NCBI RefSeq assembly: GCF_037652055.1
Contig: NZ_JBBKAH010000014.1
Span: forward strand, 62,001 to 126,000
DNA: 64,000 nucleotides
DNA from: Pelagibius sp037652055
GTDB taxonomy: Bacteria > Pseudomonadota > Alphaproteobacteria > Kiloniellales > Kiloniellaceae
Direction: 5' to 3'
Under the pieces are notes generated by a model. The model worked only from the letters and a program-made list of their open reading frames with translations, was not told the DNA's origin and ran no database searches. Position 1 is the stretch's first letter. Each line of letters starts with the position of its first letter. Positions 49,901-61,900 of the stretch are shown here, one piece after another. Position numbers and translations under genes: made by a program.

Positions 49901-52900
49901 CGGCGGTGACGACACGGTGTCCGGCGGCTCGCTCGCCAAGGGCGCCGGCAGTGCGCTGGCGAAGACCGAGAACGGGGCCTATTGGGGCGGCGAAGCCGGC
50001 AACGACAAGATCTTCAGCGGCTCGGGCGACGACGTGGTTGCCGGCGACGCGCTGGCGATCGCGGACGGCAGCGGTCTTTCGGTGGCCAACAACACGGCGG
50101 TCGGCTACGGCGCGAAGGCGGGCAACGACCACCTCGACACGGGCAGCGGCAACGACGTCTTCTCCGGCGATGCCCTGACCATCGAAAACGGCACGGCGGT
50201 ACCGAGCTCGGCCTATGCCAACAACGCCGCCTTCCTGGGCGGCAGCGCGGGCAACGACGCGATCTACGCCGGCAGCGGTGACGACCTGGGTGCCGGCGAC
50301 GCGGTGGAGCTGTCGCAGGGGTCCGCTCATGCCGATGCCGACAACGAGGCCGTCGGTTACGGTTCGACGGCGGGCAACGACTTCATCAGCACCGACGGCG
50401 GTGACGATACCGTCTCCGGCGGTTCGCTGGCGAAGGGCGGCAGCAGCGCCTACGCCAAGACCAACAACGATGCCGACGACAAGGGCCAGGCGGGCAACGA
50501 CAAGATCGTTGCGGACAGCTTCCCGTGGAGCGACGGCAACGATCAGGCTGCCGGCGACGCCATGGCGATCAGCGGCGGCTGGTACGGCCATGCCGAGGCC
50601 AAGGCCGACAATAAGGCCGACGATCACGGCTCCTCTGCCGGCAACGACACCATCTGGGCGGGCAGCGGCAACAACACCGCGGCCGGCGACGCGATGGCGG
50701 TGGCTCTGCAGCACGGTGGCGATGCCGAGGCTTACACCGACAACACGGCGACTGACGGCGGCTCGGCCGGCGACGACGAGATCCTGACCGGGGCGGGCAA
50801 CGACATCGTCTCCGGTGGCTCCCAGGCGCGCGCCGACGACGAGGCCAAGGCCGACACCGACAACAAGGCGACGGGCTACGACTCCTCCGCCGGCAACGAC
50901 ACCATCGACGTCGGCGGCGGCTGGTGGAACAAGGTGGCGGGCGACGCCCAGGCGATCGCCGGGCGCATCGCCAAGGCGTTTGGCAAGAACGACGCCTTCG
51001 CGGGTGACAAGAACGACGCCGGCAACGACACCATCAAGGCAGGCTGGGGCAGCGACACCATCTCCGGTGACGCCCAGGCCGTCGCCGGGCATTACGCCGA
51101 GGCCAAGCAGGAGAACCATGCCGGCGGGCGTGGCCACGACGACGACCGCAATGAGGCCGGCAACGACTCCATCGAGGCGGGCGACGGCAACAACGCGGTA
51201 GCCGGCGAGGCGCAGGCGATCGCGTGGTTCGGCACGGCGAAGGCCGATGCCCACAACCATGCCGACAAGGACGAGGGCAACGACGCAGGCAACGACAAGA
51301 TCACCAGCGGCTGGGGCGACGACACGGTCTCCGGCGACGCCCAGGCGATCGGCAAGTGGTACGCCGAGTCGGACGCCGTCAATAAGGCAGAGGGTCACGA
51401 CGGCGACAACACCGCCGGCAACGACACCATCTATGCCGGCGACGGCGACAACCTGGTGGCGGGCGACTCGCAGGCGATTTCCTCGCACGGCGACGCCAAT
51501 GCCTACGGCAGGAACGAGGCCATCGAGGACGCGGCCAACGGCGCCGGCAACGACCTGATCAAGACCGGCGACGACAAGGACACCATCTCCGGCGGTGCCA
51601 TGGCGGTGGCCGACAACAAGGCCTATGCCAAGCAGGAGAACATCGGCGACAAGGGCGACGCCGGCAACGACACCATCTATTCCGACTGGGGTTCCCCGGA
51701 TGACCACGACGTGGTCGCGGGCGACGCCCTGGCCCTCTCCAAGGGCTACGGCGAGGACTCCGAGGCGGAGGCCAAGGCCGACAACTACGCCGATGAGAAT
51801 AGCGGCGACGCTGGCAACGATGTCATCTACGCCGAAGGCGGCGACAACAAGGTCGCCGGCGATGCCATGGCGATCAGCTACCATGACGACGCCGAGGCCT
51901 ATGCCAACAACACCGCCGAAGACGGCGGCCAGGCCGGCAACGACACCGTCGTGACCTACGGCGGCGACGACACGGTCTCCGGCGACGCCCAGGCGATCGC
52001 CGAGGAGTACGCCAAGTCCGACGCCGACAACAAGGCGACCGGCTACAACTCCGACGCCGGCAACGACTGGCTCTCCGTCGACGGCGGCGACAACCTGGTG
52101 GCGGGCGACTCCCAGGCCATCTCGAAGGACGAGTCCGCCTATGCCTACGGCAAGAACGAGGCCTATGACGGCGACGGCAATGACGCCGGCAACGACACCA
52201 TCACCTCCGGTTGGGGCGACGACACCATCTCCGGCGGCGCGCAGGCGGTGGGCGAGGACTACGCCTACGCCGAGCAGGAGAACAAGGCCGGCGGCAAGAA
52301 GCACGACGACGACTACAACCAGGCCGGCGACGACGAGATCTACGCCTCCAAGGGCGACAACGTGATCGCGGGCGACGCGCAGGCGATCTCCAGCGAGGGC
52401 AGCTCGAAGGCCAAATCGATCAACACGGCCGACAAGGACGACGGCAACAGCGCCGGCAACGACAAGATCGTCACCGACGAGTACGACCACTACGGCGACG
52501 ACGTGATCTCGGGCGATGCCCAGGCGATCGCCAAGTGGCACGCGGAGTCCGTCTCCACCAATACCGCCAAGGGCGACCGGGACAACAAGGCCGGCAACGA
52601 CTCGATCTATGCCGGCGAGGGCGACAACCTGGTGGCCGGCGACTCGCAGGCCATCGGCAAGACCGCCAACGCCTACGGCAAGAACGTGGCCGTCGACGAC
52701 GCCGACAACGGTGCCGGCAACGACCACATCGTGACCGGCAACGACAAGGACACCATCTCCGGCGGTGCCATGGCGGTGGCTTCGGCCGCGGCCTATGCCA
52801 AGCAGGAGAACTACGCCGACAAGGGCGACGCGGGCAACGACACCATCTACTCGGACGCCGGCTCGCCGGATGACGACGACGAGGTGGCCGGCGACGCGAT

Positions 52901-55900
52901 GGCCCGTTCGCAGGGCTGGTTCGGCGGCGAGGCGCATGCCGACGCCCACAACACGGCAAAGAACGCCAGCGGCGACGCGGGCAACGACAAGATCCGTGCC
53001 GGCGGCGGCGAGAACCGGGTGGCCGGTGACGCCATGGCCGTGAACACGGGTGGCACCGCCAAGGCGCACAGCTACAACACGGCCGAGGACGGCGCCCAGG
53101 CGGGCGACGACGACCTCGAGACCGGCAACGGCAACGACACCATTTCCGGCGACAGCCAGGCGCGCGCGTCGGGCTATTCCGAAGCGACCGCGACCAACCT
53201 GGCGACCGGCGGAGCCTCCGCGGGCAACGACTACATCGTCGCCGGCGGTGGCGAGAACAAGGTGGCTGGTGACGCCCAGGCCCTCTCGTGGGGCGACGAC
53301 GCGGTCGCCAAGGGCTGGAATGACGCCAAGAAGGGCGACGGCAGCCGCGCCGGCAACGACACCATCCACGCCGGCAGCGCCGACGACACCGTCTCCGGCG
53401 GCTCCCAGGCGATCGGCCACAAGTCGGCCTTCGCCGAGCAGCAGAACCACGCCGGCGAGTGGGATAACGACGACGACAACAAGGCGGGCAACGACTGGAT
53501 CGATGCCTACCAGGGCGACAACAAGGTCGCCGGCGACGCCCAGGCCATCGGCACGGGCAACGACTCCTGGGCGACGGCCAAGTCGCACAACCATGCTCAG
53601 GGCAAGGATGACGAGAAGGCCAACAACGCGGCCGGCAACGACACCATCCGGACCTGGTACGGCGACGACACGGTCTCCGGCGACGCACAGGCGATCGCCA
53701 AGAAGGACGCCAAGTCCTACTCCGAGAATGTGACCGAGGGCGACGGCAATGACGCCGGCAACGACGACATCTTCGTTGACGGCGGCAAGAACCTGGTGGC
53801 CGGCGACTCGCAGGCGGTGTCCAAGCACGACGACGCCGAGGCTTACGGCAAGAATGACGCCGGCTGGGGCGACGGCAACGACTCCGGTAACGACAAGATC
53901 GTCTCCGGCTGGGGCGCCGACACCATCTCCGGCGGCGCGCAGGCGGTGGCCAGTGATTGGGCCTACGCCGAACAGGACAACCACGCCGGCGGCAAGAAGC
54001 ACGACGACGACTACAACGAGGCCGGCAACGACACGATCTACGCCGACAAGGGCGAGAACGTCGTGGCGGGCGACGCCCAGGCTATTTCCTCCTGGGGCAA
54101 CGCCAAGGCCAAGTCGCACAACCACGCCGAAAAGGACTACGGCAACCGGGCGGGCAACGACTACATCGAGACCGGCCGCGACAGCGACAAGATCTCGGGC
54201 GACGCCCAGGCCATCGCCAAGTGGCACGCGGAATCCGACTCCGAGAACAAGGCCGAGGGCTATGACGGCGGCAATGGTGCCGGCAACGACACCATCTATG
54301 CCGGTGACGGCCACAACCTGATCGCCGGCGACTCCCAGGCCATCGGCCACACCGCCGATGCCTATGGCAAGAACCGCGCCACCCAGGACGGCGACAACGG
54401 TGCCGGCAACGACCTGATCGAGACCGGCAAGGGCGAGGACACCATCTCCGGCGGTGCCATGGCGGTGGCAACCGCTGCGGCCTTCGCCAAGCAGGAGAAC
54501 TACGCCGAGAAGGGCGCCGCCGGTAACGACACGATCTACGCCGACGCCGAGGGCCCCGCCGCCAGCGACGACATCGCCGGCGATGCGATGGCCGTGTCCA
54601 CGGGCACCGGCTACGCGGCCGACGCCAAGGCGGTGGCCAATAACGAAGCGCACTACAGCTCCGGCAGCGCCGGCAACGACTCCATCGAGGCCTGGTACGG
54701 CGAGAACCGCGTGGCGGGCGATGCCATGGCGGTGGCCGGCGACGACGCCGAGGCCTACACCAACAACAAGGCCTACAGCGGCGCCGAGGCCGGCAACGAC
54801 ACGATCTTCGGTGGTGGCGACGACGACACGATCTCCGGTGGCTCCCTGGCCATCGGCGAAGACGCCGTGACGGCCGACACCGACAACTACGCCACGGGCT
54901 CCGGTTCCAAGGCGGGCAATGACCACATCGAGGCTTTCGACGGCGACAACCTGATCGCCGGCGATGCCCTGGCGAAGTCCGCCAACGGTCTGGCCACCGC
55001 GCGGGCCACCAACACGGCCCACAGCGGTGCCGAGGCCGGCAACGACGACATCTCCACCTGGTCGGGCAAGGATACCGTGGCCGGTGACGCCCTGGCCTAT
55101 GGCGCGGGTGTCTCCGCCCAGGCCAACAACGCGGCCACCGGCGGCGGCTCCGCGGGTGTCGACGCCATCAATACCTCCGGCGGCGACGACAGCGTGTCGG
55201 GTGACGCCCTGACCATCGAGACCGGCATCGGCTCGACGGCCACGGCGACCAACACGGCCGGCGGCTGGGGCAGCCAGGCCGGCGATGACTCGATCAACGC
55301 CGGCAGCGGCAACAACAAGGTCGCTGGCGATGCCGGCGAGTTCTCCGGTGGCGCGGCGGATGCGACCACCACCAACACGGCGACCGCCAACGGCTCAGCC
55401 GGCAACGACCGGATCGAGACCTATTTCGGCCACGACGTGGTGGCCGGCGACTCCCTGGCTTACGGCACGGGCGCCAGCAACGCCACGGTGGTGAACTCCG
55501 CCGAGACGGGCGGCAAGGCCGGCAACGACACCATCTACGCCGACATGTACGGCGGGGCGGGCAACGACACCATCTCCGGTGACGCCCTGGCCTTTGGTGC
55601 CGGTGCGACCAGTTCGGTCTCCAACACCTCCAAGTACGCCAGTCAGGACGGCCACCAGGCCGGCAGCGACAAGATCCGCGCGGGCGACGGCCACAACGTG
55701 GTCGCCGGTGATGCCGCCTCCATGGGCGCCAACAGCGGCAACTCGACGGTGAAGAACCTGGCCGAGTCCAACGTCAGCCCGAACACCGGGGCCGGCAACG
55801 ACGATATCGAGACCGGCAACGGCTACGATACCGTCTCGGGCGGCTCGCTGGCAGAAGGCAACGGCGCAACGGCCTGGACCGAGAACAAGGCCCTGGCCAA

Positions 55901-58900
55901 CACGGGCGACTACGTCGACACCTTCGCCGGCAACGACACCATTAAGTCCGGCGGCGGCAACGACATCGTCGCGGGCGATGCGCTGGCGACCGGTGACAAC
56001 GGCACCGCGAACTCCGACAACATCGCGCAGGCCATGGGCGGCTACGAGCCCTGGGCCGAGGCCGGCAACGACGTGATCAACTCCGACGCCGGCAACGACG
56101 ACGTCGGCGGCGATGCGGTCGCCACCGGCAAGTACGGCAAGGCGCAGTCCTCCAACCAGGCGTCGGCTTCGGCCGTCCGCGCCACCGCGCTGGCGGGTAA
56201 CGACATCATCGATGTCGGCGGCAACCACGACGATGTGGCCGGCGATGCCCTGGCGACCAATGAGGGCGGCACCGCGGAGGCCAAGAACAAGGCCGTCGCG
56301 GACGAGGACCAGGGCAACACCAATCAGAACTACTCCGTCGCCAAGGCCGGCAACGACAAGATCACGGCCACCGGCGGCAACACCGGCGACCAGATCGCCG
56401 GCGACGCGGCCAGTGTCGACGACAAGGGCGGCGACGCGACCACGGAGAACACGGCACTGGCCGGTGAGAACTGGTACGAGGGCCATGCCGAGGCCGGCAA
56501 CGACACCATCAAGGCCGGCGACGGCGGCGACGAGATCGCCGGCGGCTCCCTGGCCGCGGGTGAGGGTGCCTGGGCCAAGGTGACGAACCTTGCCAAGGCC
56601 TGGTTCGGCGGCAAGGCCGTCGCGGGCGACGACACCATCCATGCCGGCTATGGCAACGACACCATCTCCGGTGACGCCCTGGCCACGGGCAAGGACGGCA
56701 AGGCGGTCGCCAACAACACCGCGCAGGTCGTCGAGGACGAGGACCAGTGGGGCGGCAAGTGGTACGACAGCCACGCCCGTGCCGGTAACGACACCATCAA
56801 TGCCTCCCAGGGCGGCGCAGCCGACATCCTGGCCGGCGACGCGGCCAGCACCAGCCACCAGGGCGGCAACGCTTATGCCAACAACACGGCGGATACCGGC
56901 TACAACTACGGCACGGCCGAGGCCGGCAGCGACCTGATCAAGGCGGCCGACGGCAACGATCTGATCTCCGGCGGCTCCCTGACCAAGGGTGCCGGTGCCA
57001 CCGCGGACACCGACAACAAGGCGACCGCGTACAAGGGCACGGCCCTGGCCGGCAACGACACCATCGAGGCGGGCGACGGCTACGACACGGTGGCCGGCGA
57101 CGCCCTGGCGCTCGGCGCCAACGGCACGGCCAAGTCGGACAACCAGGCGACGGCTGGGACCTACGGCACGGCCGGGGCCGGCAACGACAAGATCGATGCC
57201 GACGACGACGGCCGGTCGGATGTCCTGGCCGGTGACGCCGCGGCCGTGATCGGCAGCGGCACGGGCACCGCGACCGCCAACAACAAGGCGGACGGTGAGA
57301 ATGCCACGGCCGGCAACGATACCATCCAGGCCGGTTGGGGCGCGGACATCATTGCCGGCGGTGCGCTGGTGAAGGGTCCGGCTGGCACGGCCACCACCAC
57401 CAACGAGGCGCTGAACTACGGTAGCGCGGGCAACGACTCGATCGTTGCCGGCGGCGGCGCCGACACGGTATCGGGCGACTCCGGCTCGGTGGTCGTCACC
57501 GGCGGAACGGCGATCGCCAACAACGACGCCAGCTCCGGCGGCGATGCGGGTGCTGACGATATTGACGCCGGCAGTGGCGACAATGTGGTGGCTGGCGACG
57601 CCCTCGAGGTGGCCGGCAGCAACGCGAAGGCCTACGCCAACAACACGGCCAACGGCGACTCCTCCGACGCGGGCACCGACTACATCACCATGCAGGACGG
57701 TCACGACAAGGTCGGCGGCGACGCCCTGGCCATGGGGGCCGACGCCCTTGCCGAGGCCGACAACAAGACCACGGGCGGCGAGGCCGAGGCCGGCAACGAC
57801 CGGATCGAATCTGGCGGCGGCAACGACTCGGTGGCCGGCGACGCGGCGGCGTTCGGAACGAACGCCGGTGCGGTGGCCAATAACACCTCCGAGTACGGCG
57901 GCACGGCCGGCGACGACAAGATCGAAGTCGGCAGCGGCGAGGACTGGGTGGCCGGCGACGCGGGCTCCTTCAGCGCCGACGGCGGCAATGCCACGGCCAA
58001 CAACCTGGCCAAGGCGGATGCCAGCAACACCGACGAGTCCGGTGCCGGCAACGACTGGATCCAGGCGACCGGCGACGAGGGCAAGGACCGCATCGCGGGC
58101 GACGCACTGGCCGCGGGCGTGGCGGCCATCGCCACGGCCAACAACACGGCCGAGGCGCTGGACGGCACCTGGGATGCCTTCGCGGGCAACGACTCCATCG
58201 AGTCCGACATCGACAGCGGCGACGGCGACGACATCATCGCCGGTGACGCCCTGGCGACGGGTGCCGGCGGCGTGGCGAACGCCAACAACAGCGCCAAGGC
58301 GGGCGGCAACTCCCAGAGCGACGCCTTCGCGGGCAACGACACGATCCGCGCCGACGGCGACAACAACGTCATCGCCGGCGATGCCGCCAGCACCGACGTG
58401 GCCGGTGGCAACGCCACGGCGACCAACTTCGGCGAGGGCTCCGGCGACCAGTTCACCAACGAGGCCTCCGTCGGCAACGACTCGATCACCACGTCCGACA
58501 GCGACCAGGGCGGCACGGTGGACATCGTGGCGGGCGATGCCCTGACCATGGGTGCCAACACCACCGCCTGGGCCGACAACGACGGCGTCGGCAGCGGTCG
58601 CAGCACCGTGTCGGTCGGCAACGACTGGATCTCGGTGGGCTCCAACGAGGACTACGCCGCCGGTGAAGCGCTGGCTTTGGGCAACGGCTCGACGGCCGAT
58701 GCCGACAACACGGGCACCGGCTCCAATGGCGCCTCGGTGAAGGTCGGCAACGACACCATCTACGGCGGCAGCGGCTACGGTTACCTGGCCGGTGAGGCGA
58801 TGGCGGGCAATGCCTCGGGCGCGGCCACCAACGTCTCGGCCCTGGCCGACAACGACGGCATCGGCTACGACGACGCCTTCGTGAAGGTCGGCAGCGACAG

Positions 58901-61900
58901 CATCGTCGGTGGGTCGGGTGTCGACTTCATCGCCGGTGAGGCGCTGGCGCTGGGCGAATACGGCCAGGCGATCACCACCAACGACGGCACCGCCAACGGG
59001 ACCAGCCACGTGGAGGTCGGCAACGACACCCTCGAGGGCAACGGGTCCGGCGACGCCATCTCCGGCGGCTCGCTCGCCACGGGCGACAACTCGACGGCGA
59101 CGGTTACCAACACCGGCACCGCCAACAGCCCGGCCCAGGCCTTCGTCGACAACGACAAGATCAAGGGCGGCGACCACAGCGACCTGCTGGCCGGCGAGGC
59201 TCTGGCCACCGGTTACAACAGCTCGGCGACAGCCACCAACACCGGCACCGGGTACGGCACCGGCGAGGTGAAGGTCGGCAGCGACACCATCGATGGTGGC
59301 GGTCTCTTTGACGGGACCGGAAGCAAGATTGCCGGCGAGGCTTTGGCCAGCGGCGATTACGGCACGGCGACGGCCACGAACACCGGCACGGCCAACAATT
59401 CCAGCACCGTCATCGTCGGCAACGACGTGATCGACGGCGCCAGCGGTGCCGACGTGATCTCCGGCGACGCTCTGGCGACGGGCGACCACGGTACGGCCGA
59501 GGTCTTCAATACCGGCACGGCCAACAGCTCCGGCTACGTGACGGTCGGCAGCGACTCGATCACCGGCGGCTACGGCAGCGACAAGCTGGCGGGTGATGCC
59601 CTGGCCACCGGTGACGACAGCTCGGCCAAGGCGACGAACAAGGGGACCGGCTATGCCGAAGGTGTGGTCGCCGTCGGCAACGACACCATCGACGCCGGTG
59701 CGTTCCTGGATGTTCTGGACAGGGGCCAGATCGCGGGTGAGGCCCTGACCACGGGCTCCAACAGCGACGCGACGGGCACCAACACCGGGATCGGCGAGGG
59801 CAGCTCGACGGTGAAGGTCGGTAACGATCTCATCGTCGGCGGATTTGGTTTCGACGAGATCTCGGGCGGTGCTCTGGCGGCTGGCGATGACAGTGACGCC
59901 ACCCAGAAGAATACCGCGACGGCTTCGGCCAGCGCCACGGTGCAGGCTGGCGACGACACCATCCATGCCAGCGCGAGCGGTGACAAGGTGGCCGGCGACG
60001 CCCTGGCGACGGGCGCCAACGGTACGGCCCTGGCCGAGAACACGGCGGCCGCCAGCGGCGGTGGCAAGGCCTCGGCCGGCGGCGACACGATCTATGGCAA
60101 CTCCGGCAACGACACCATCTCCGGCGATGCCATGACCGGCCATGGCGGCAGCCATGCCACGGCGGCCAACACCGCGACGTTGGCCCTCCATGCCAGCGGC
60201 ACGGCCAGCGCCGGCAGCGACGTGATCGAGGCCGGCGACGGTTCGAACAAGGTCGCCGGCGACGCCCTGACGCTGGGTGATTTCGCCAAGGCGACGGCGA
60301 CCAACCGCGCCGTCTCCGAGGGGAACGGTAAGGCCCAGGCCGGTGACGACACCATCGCTGCCGGCTACGGCAATCACGAGATTGCCGGCGACGCCGCAGC
60401 CTTCGGCTACGGCGCCACGGCGGAGGCCACCAACTTCGCGGGCTTCGACACCTTCCTCCCGGGCGGTGCCGACGGAGCTTCGGCCGGCAACGACAAGATC
60501 ACCGCGGGCGACAGCTCCTGGCTGTACGGCAAGTCCTACATCGCGGGCGATGCCCTGGCGGCCGGTGAGAACGGCACGGCGACCGTGCTGAACATCGTCA
60601 ACGGCAACGGTGGCAAGGCAGGCAACGACACCATCGTTGCCGGCAGCCACGGCCAGGTGATCGCGGGTGATGCGCTGGCGTCGGGCCGCAACGGCAACGC
60701 GACGGTGACCAATACCCTCGGGCTCGGCGTCATCGGTGCGCTGGTTGGCAACGACCACATCACCAGTGGCAACGGTGCCGACCTGATCTCGGGCGACGCC
60801 CTGGCGAGCGACGGCGGCAACGCCACCGTCACCAACCAGGCCGTGGCCGGCGTGCCGAACAGCGGTGCGGACACCATCTTCGGCGGTGGCGGCAACGACA
60901 CCATCGCGGGTGACGCCCTGTCTGTCGGCGGCACGGCGACGGCCAATATCGCTGGCCACGACTCGATCGACGGCGGTGAGGGCAACGACCTGATCTCCGG
61001 CGACGTGCTGGCGCTCGACGGCGGCACCGCGGTGCTGACCCAATTCGCTGGCAACGACACCATCTACGGCGGAGCCGGCAACGACACCATCTACGGCGAC
61101 TCTTCCGACATCGACGAGAGCATCGGCGGTGATGACGTCATCCGTGGCGGCATCGGCAACGACCTCGTCTACGGCGGCGCCGGCGACGACCTCATCTATG
61201 GCGATGCCGGCAACGACAGCCTCTTCGGCGGCGTTGGCCTCGACACCATCTACGGTGGCGATGACGACGACTACATCGACGGCGGCGACGAGGACGACGA
61301 TCTCTACGGCGATGCCGGCAACGACACGGTCTACGGCGGCCAGGGTCGCGACGAGATCTACGGCGACGCCGGCGACGACCGCCTGTACGGCGAGGAAGAC
61401 AACGACTTCATCGACGGCGGCGAGGGCAACGACGTGGTTCACGGTGGCGGCGGTGCCGACACCCTGATCGGCGGCGAGGGCTCTTCGGACACCCTTTACG
61501 GCGGCAGCGACGACGACCTGATCTACGGCGACAACTCCGCTGACACAGGGTTCGACGACGACGTGCTGTACGGCGACAGCGGCAACGACACCCTGTACGG
61601 CGGTGGCGGCAACGACACCCTCTACGGTGGCGACGGGTCCGACTTCATGTACGGCGGCGACGGCGACGACGTCTTCTACGTCGATGACTTCGGCGACTTC
61701 GTCGACGGCGGCGCCGGCTTCGACACGGTGGTCTCGACCGTCAGTGTCAATCTCAACGACTTCGATAATGTTGAGAACGCCACTCTTCTGGGCGACGGGC
61801 CGGGCAACGTCATCGGCAACGATGACGCCAACCACCTGCAGGGCAACTCGGGTGCCAACTCCATCGAGGGACGCGGCGGCAACGACAGCATCGAGGGCTT

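Noticed and set aside
46920..55022. A 2,700-codon minus-strand open frame antisense to the second giant gene
   Set aside because: A mirror of the repeat array. Its VVAGxGVDGVV-like product is simply the complement of GND/GDD repeats and carries no independent evidence of coding.
49126..60960. CRISPR or DNA-level satellite array
   Set aside because: The repeat is in-frame coding sequence with variable unit length (117-149 bp) and conserved protein motifs, not identical short repeats with unique spacers.
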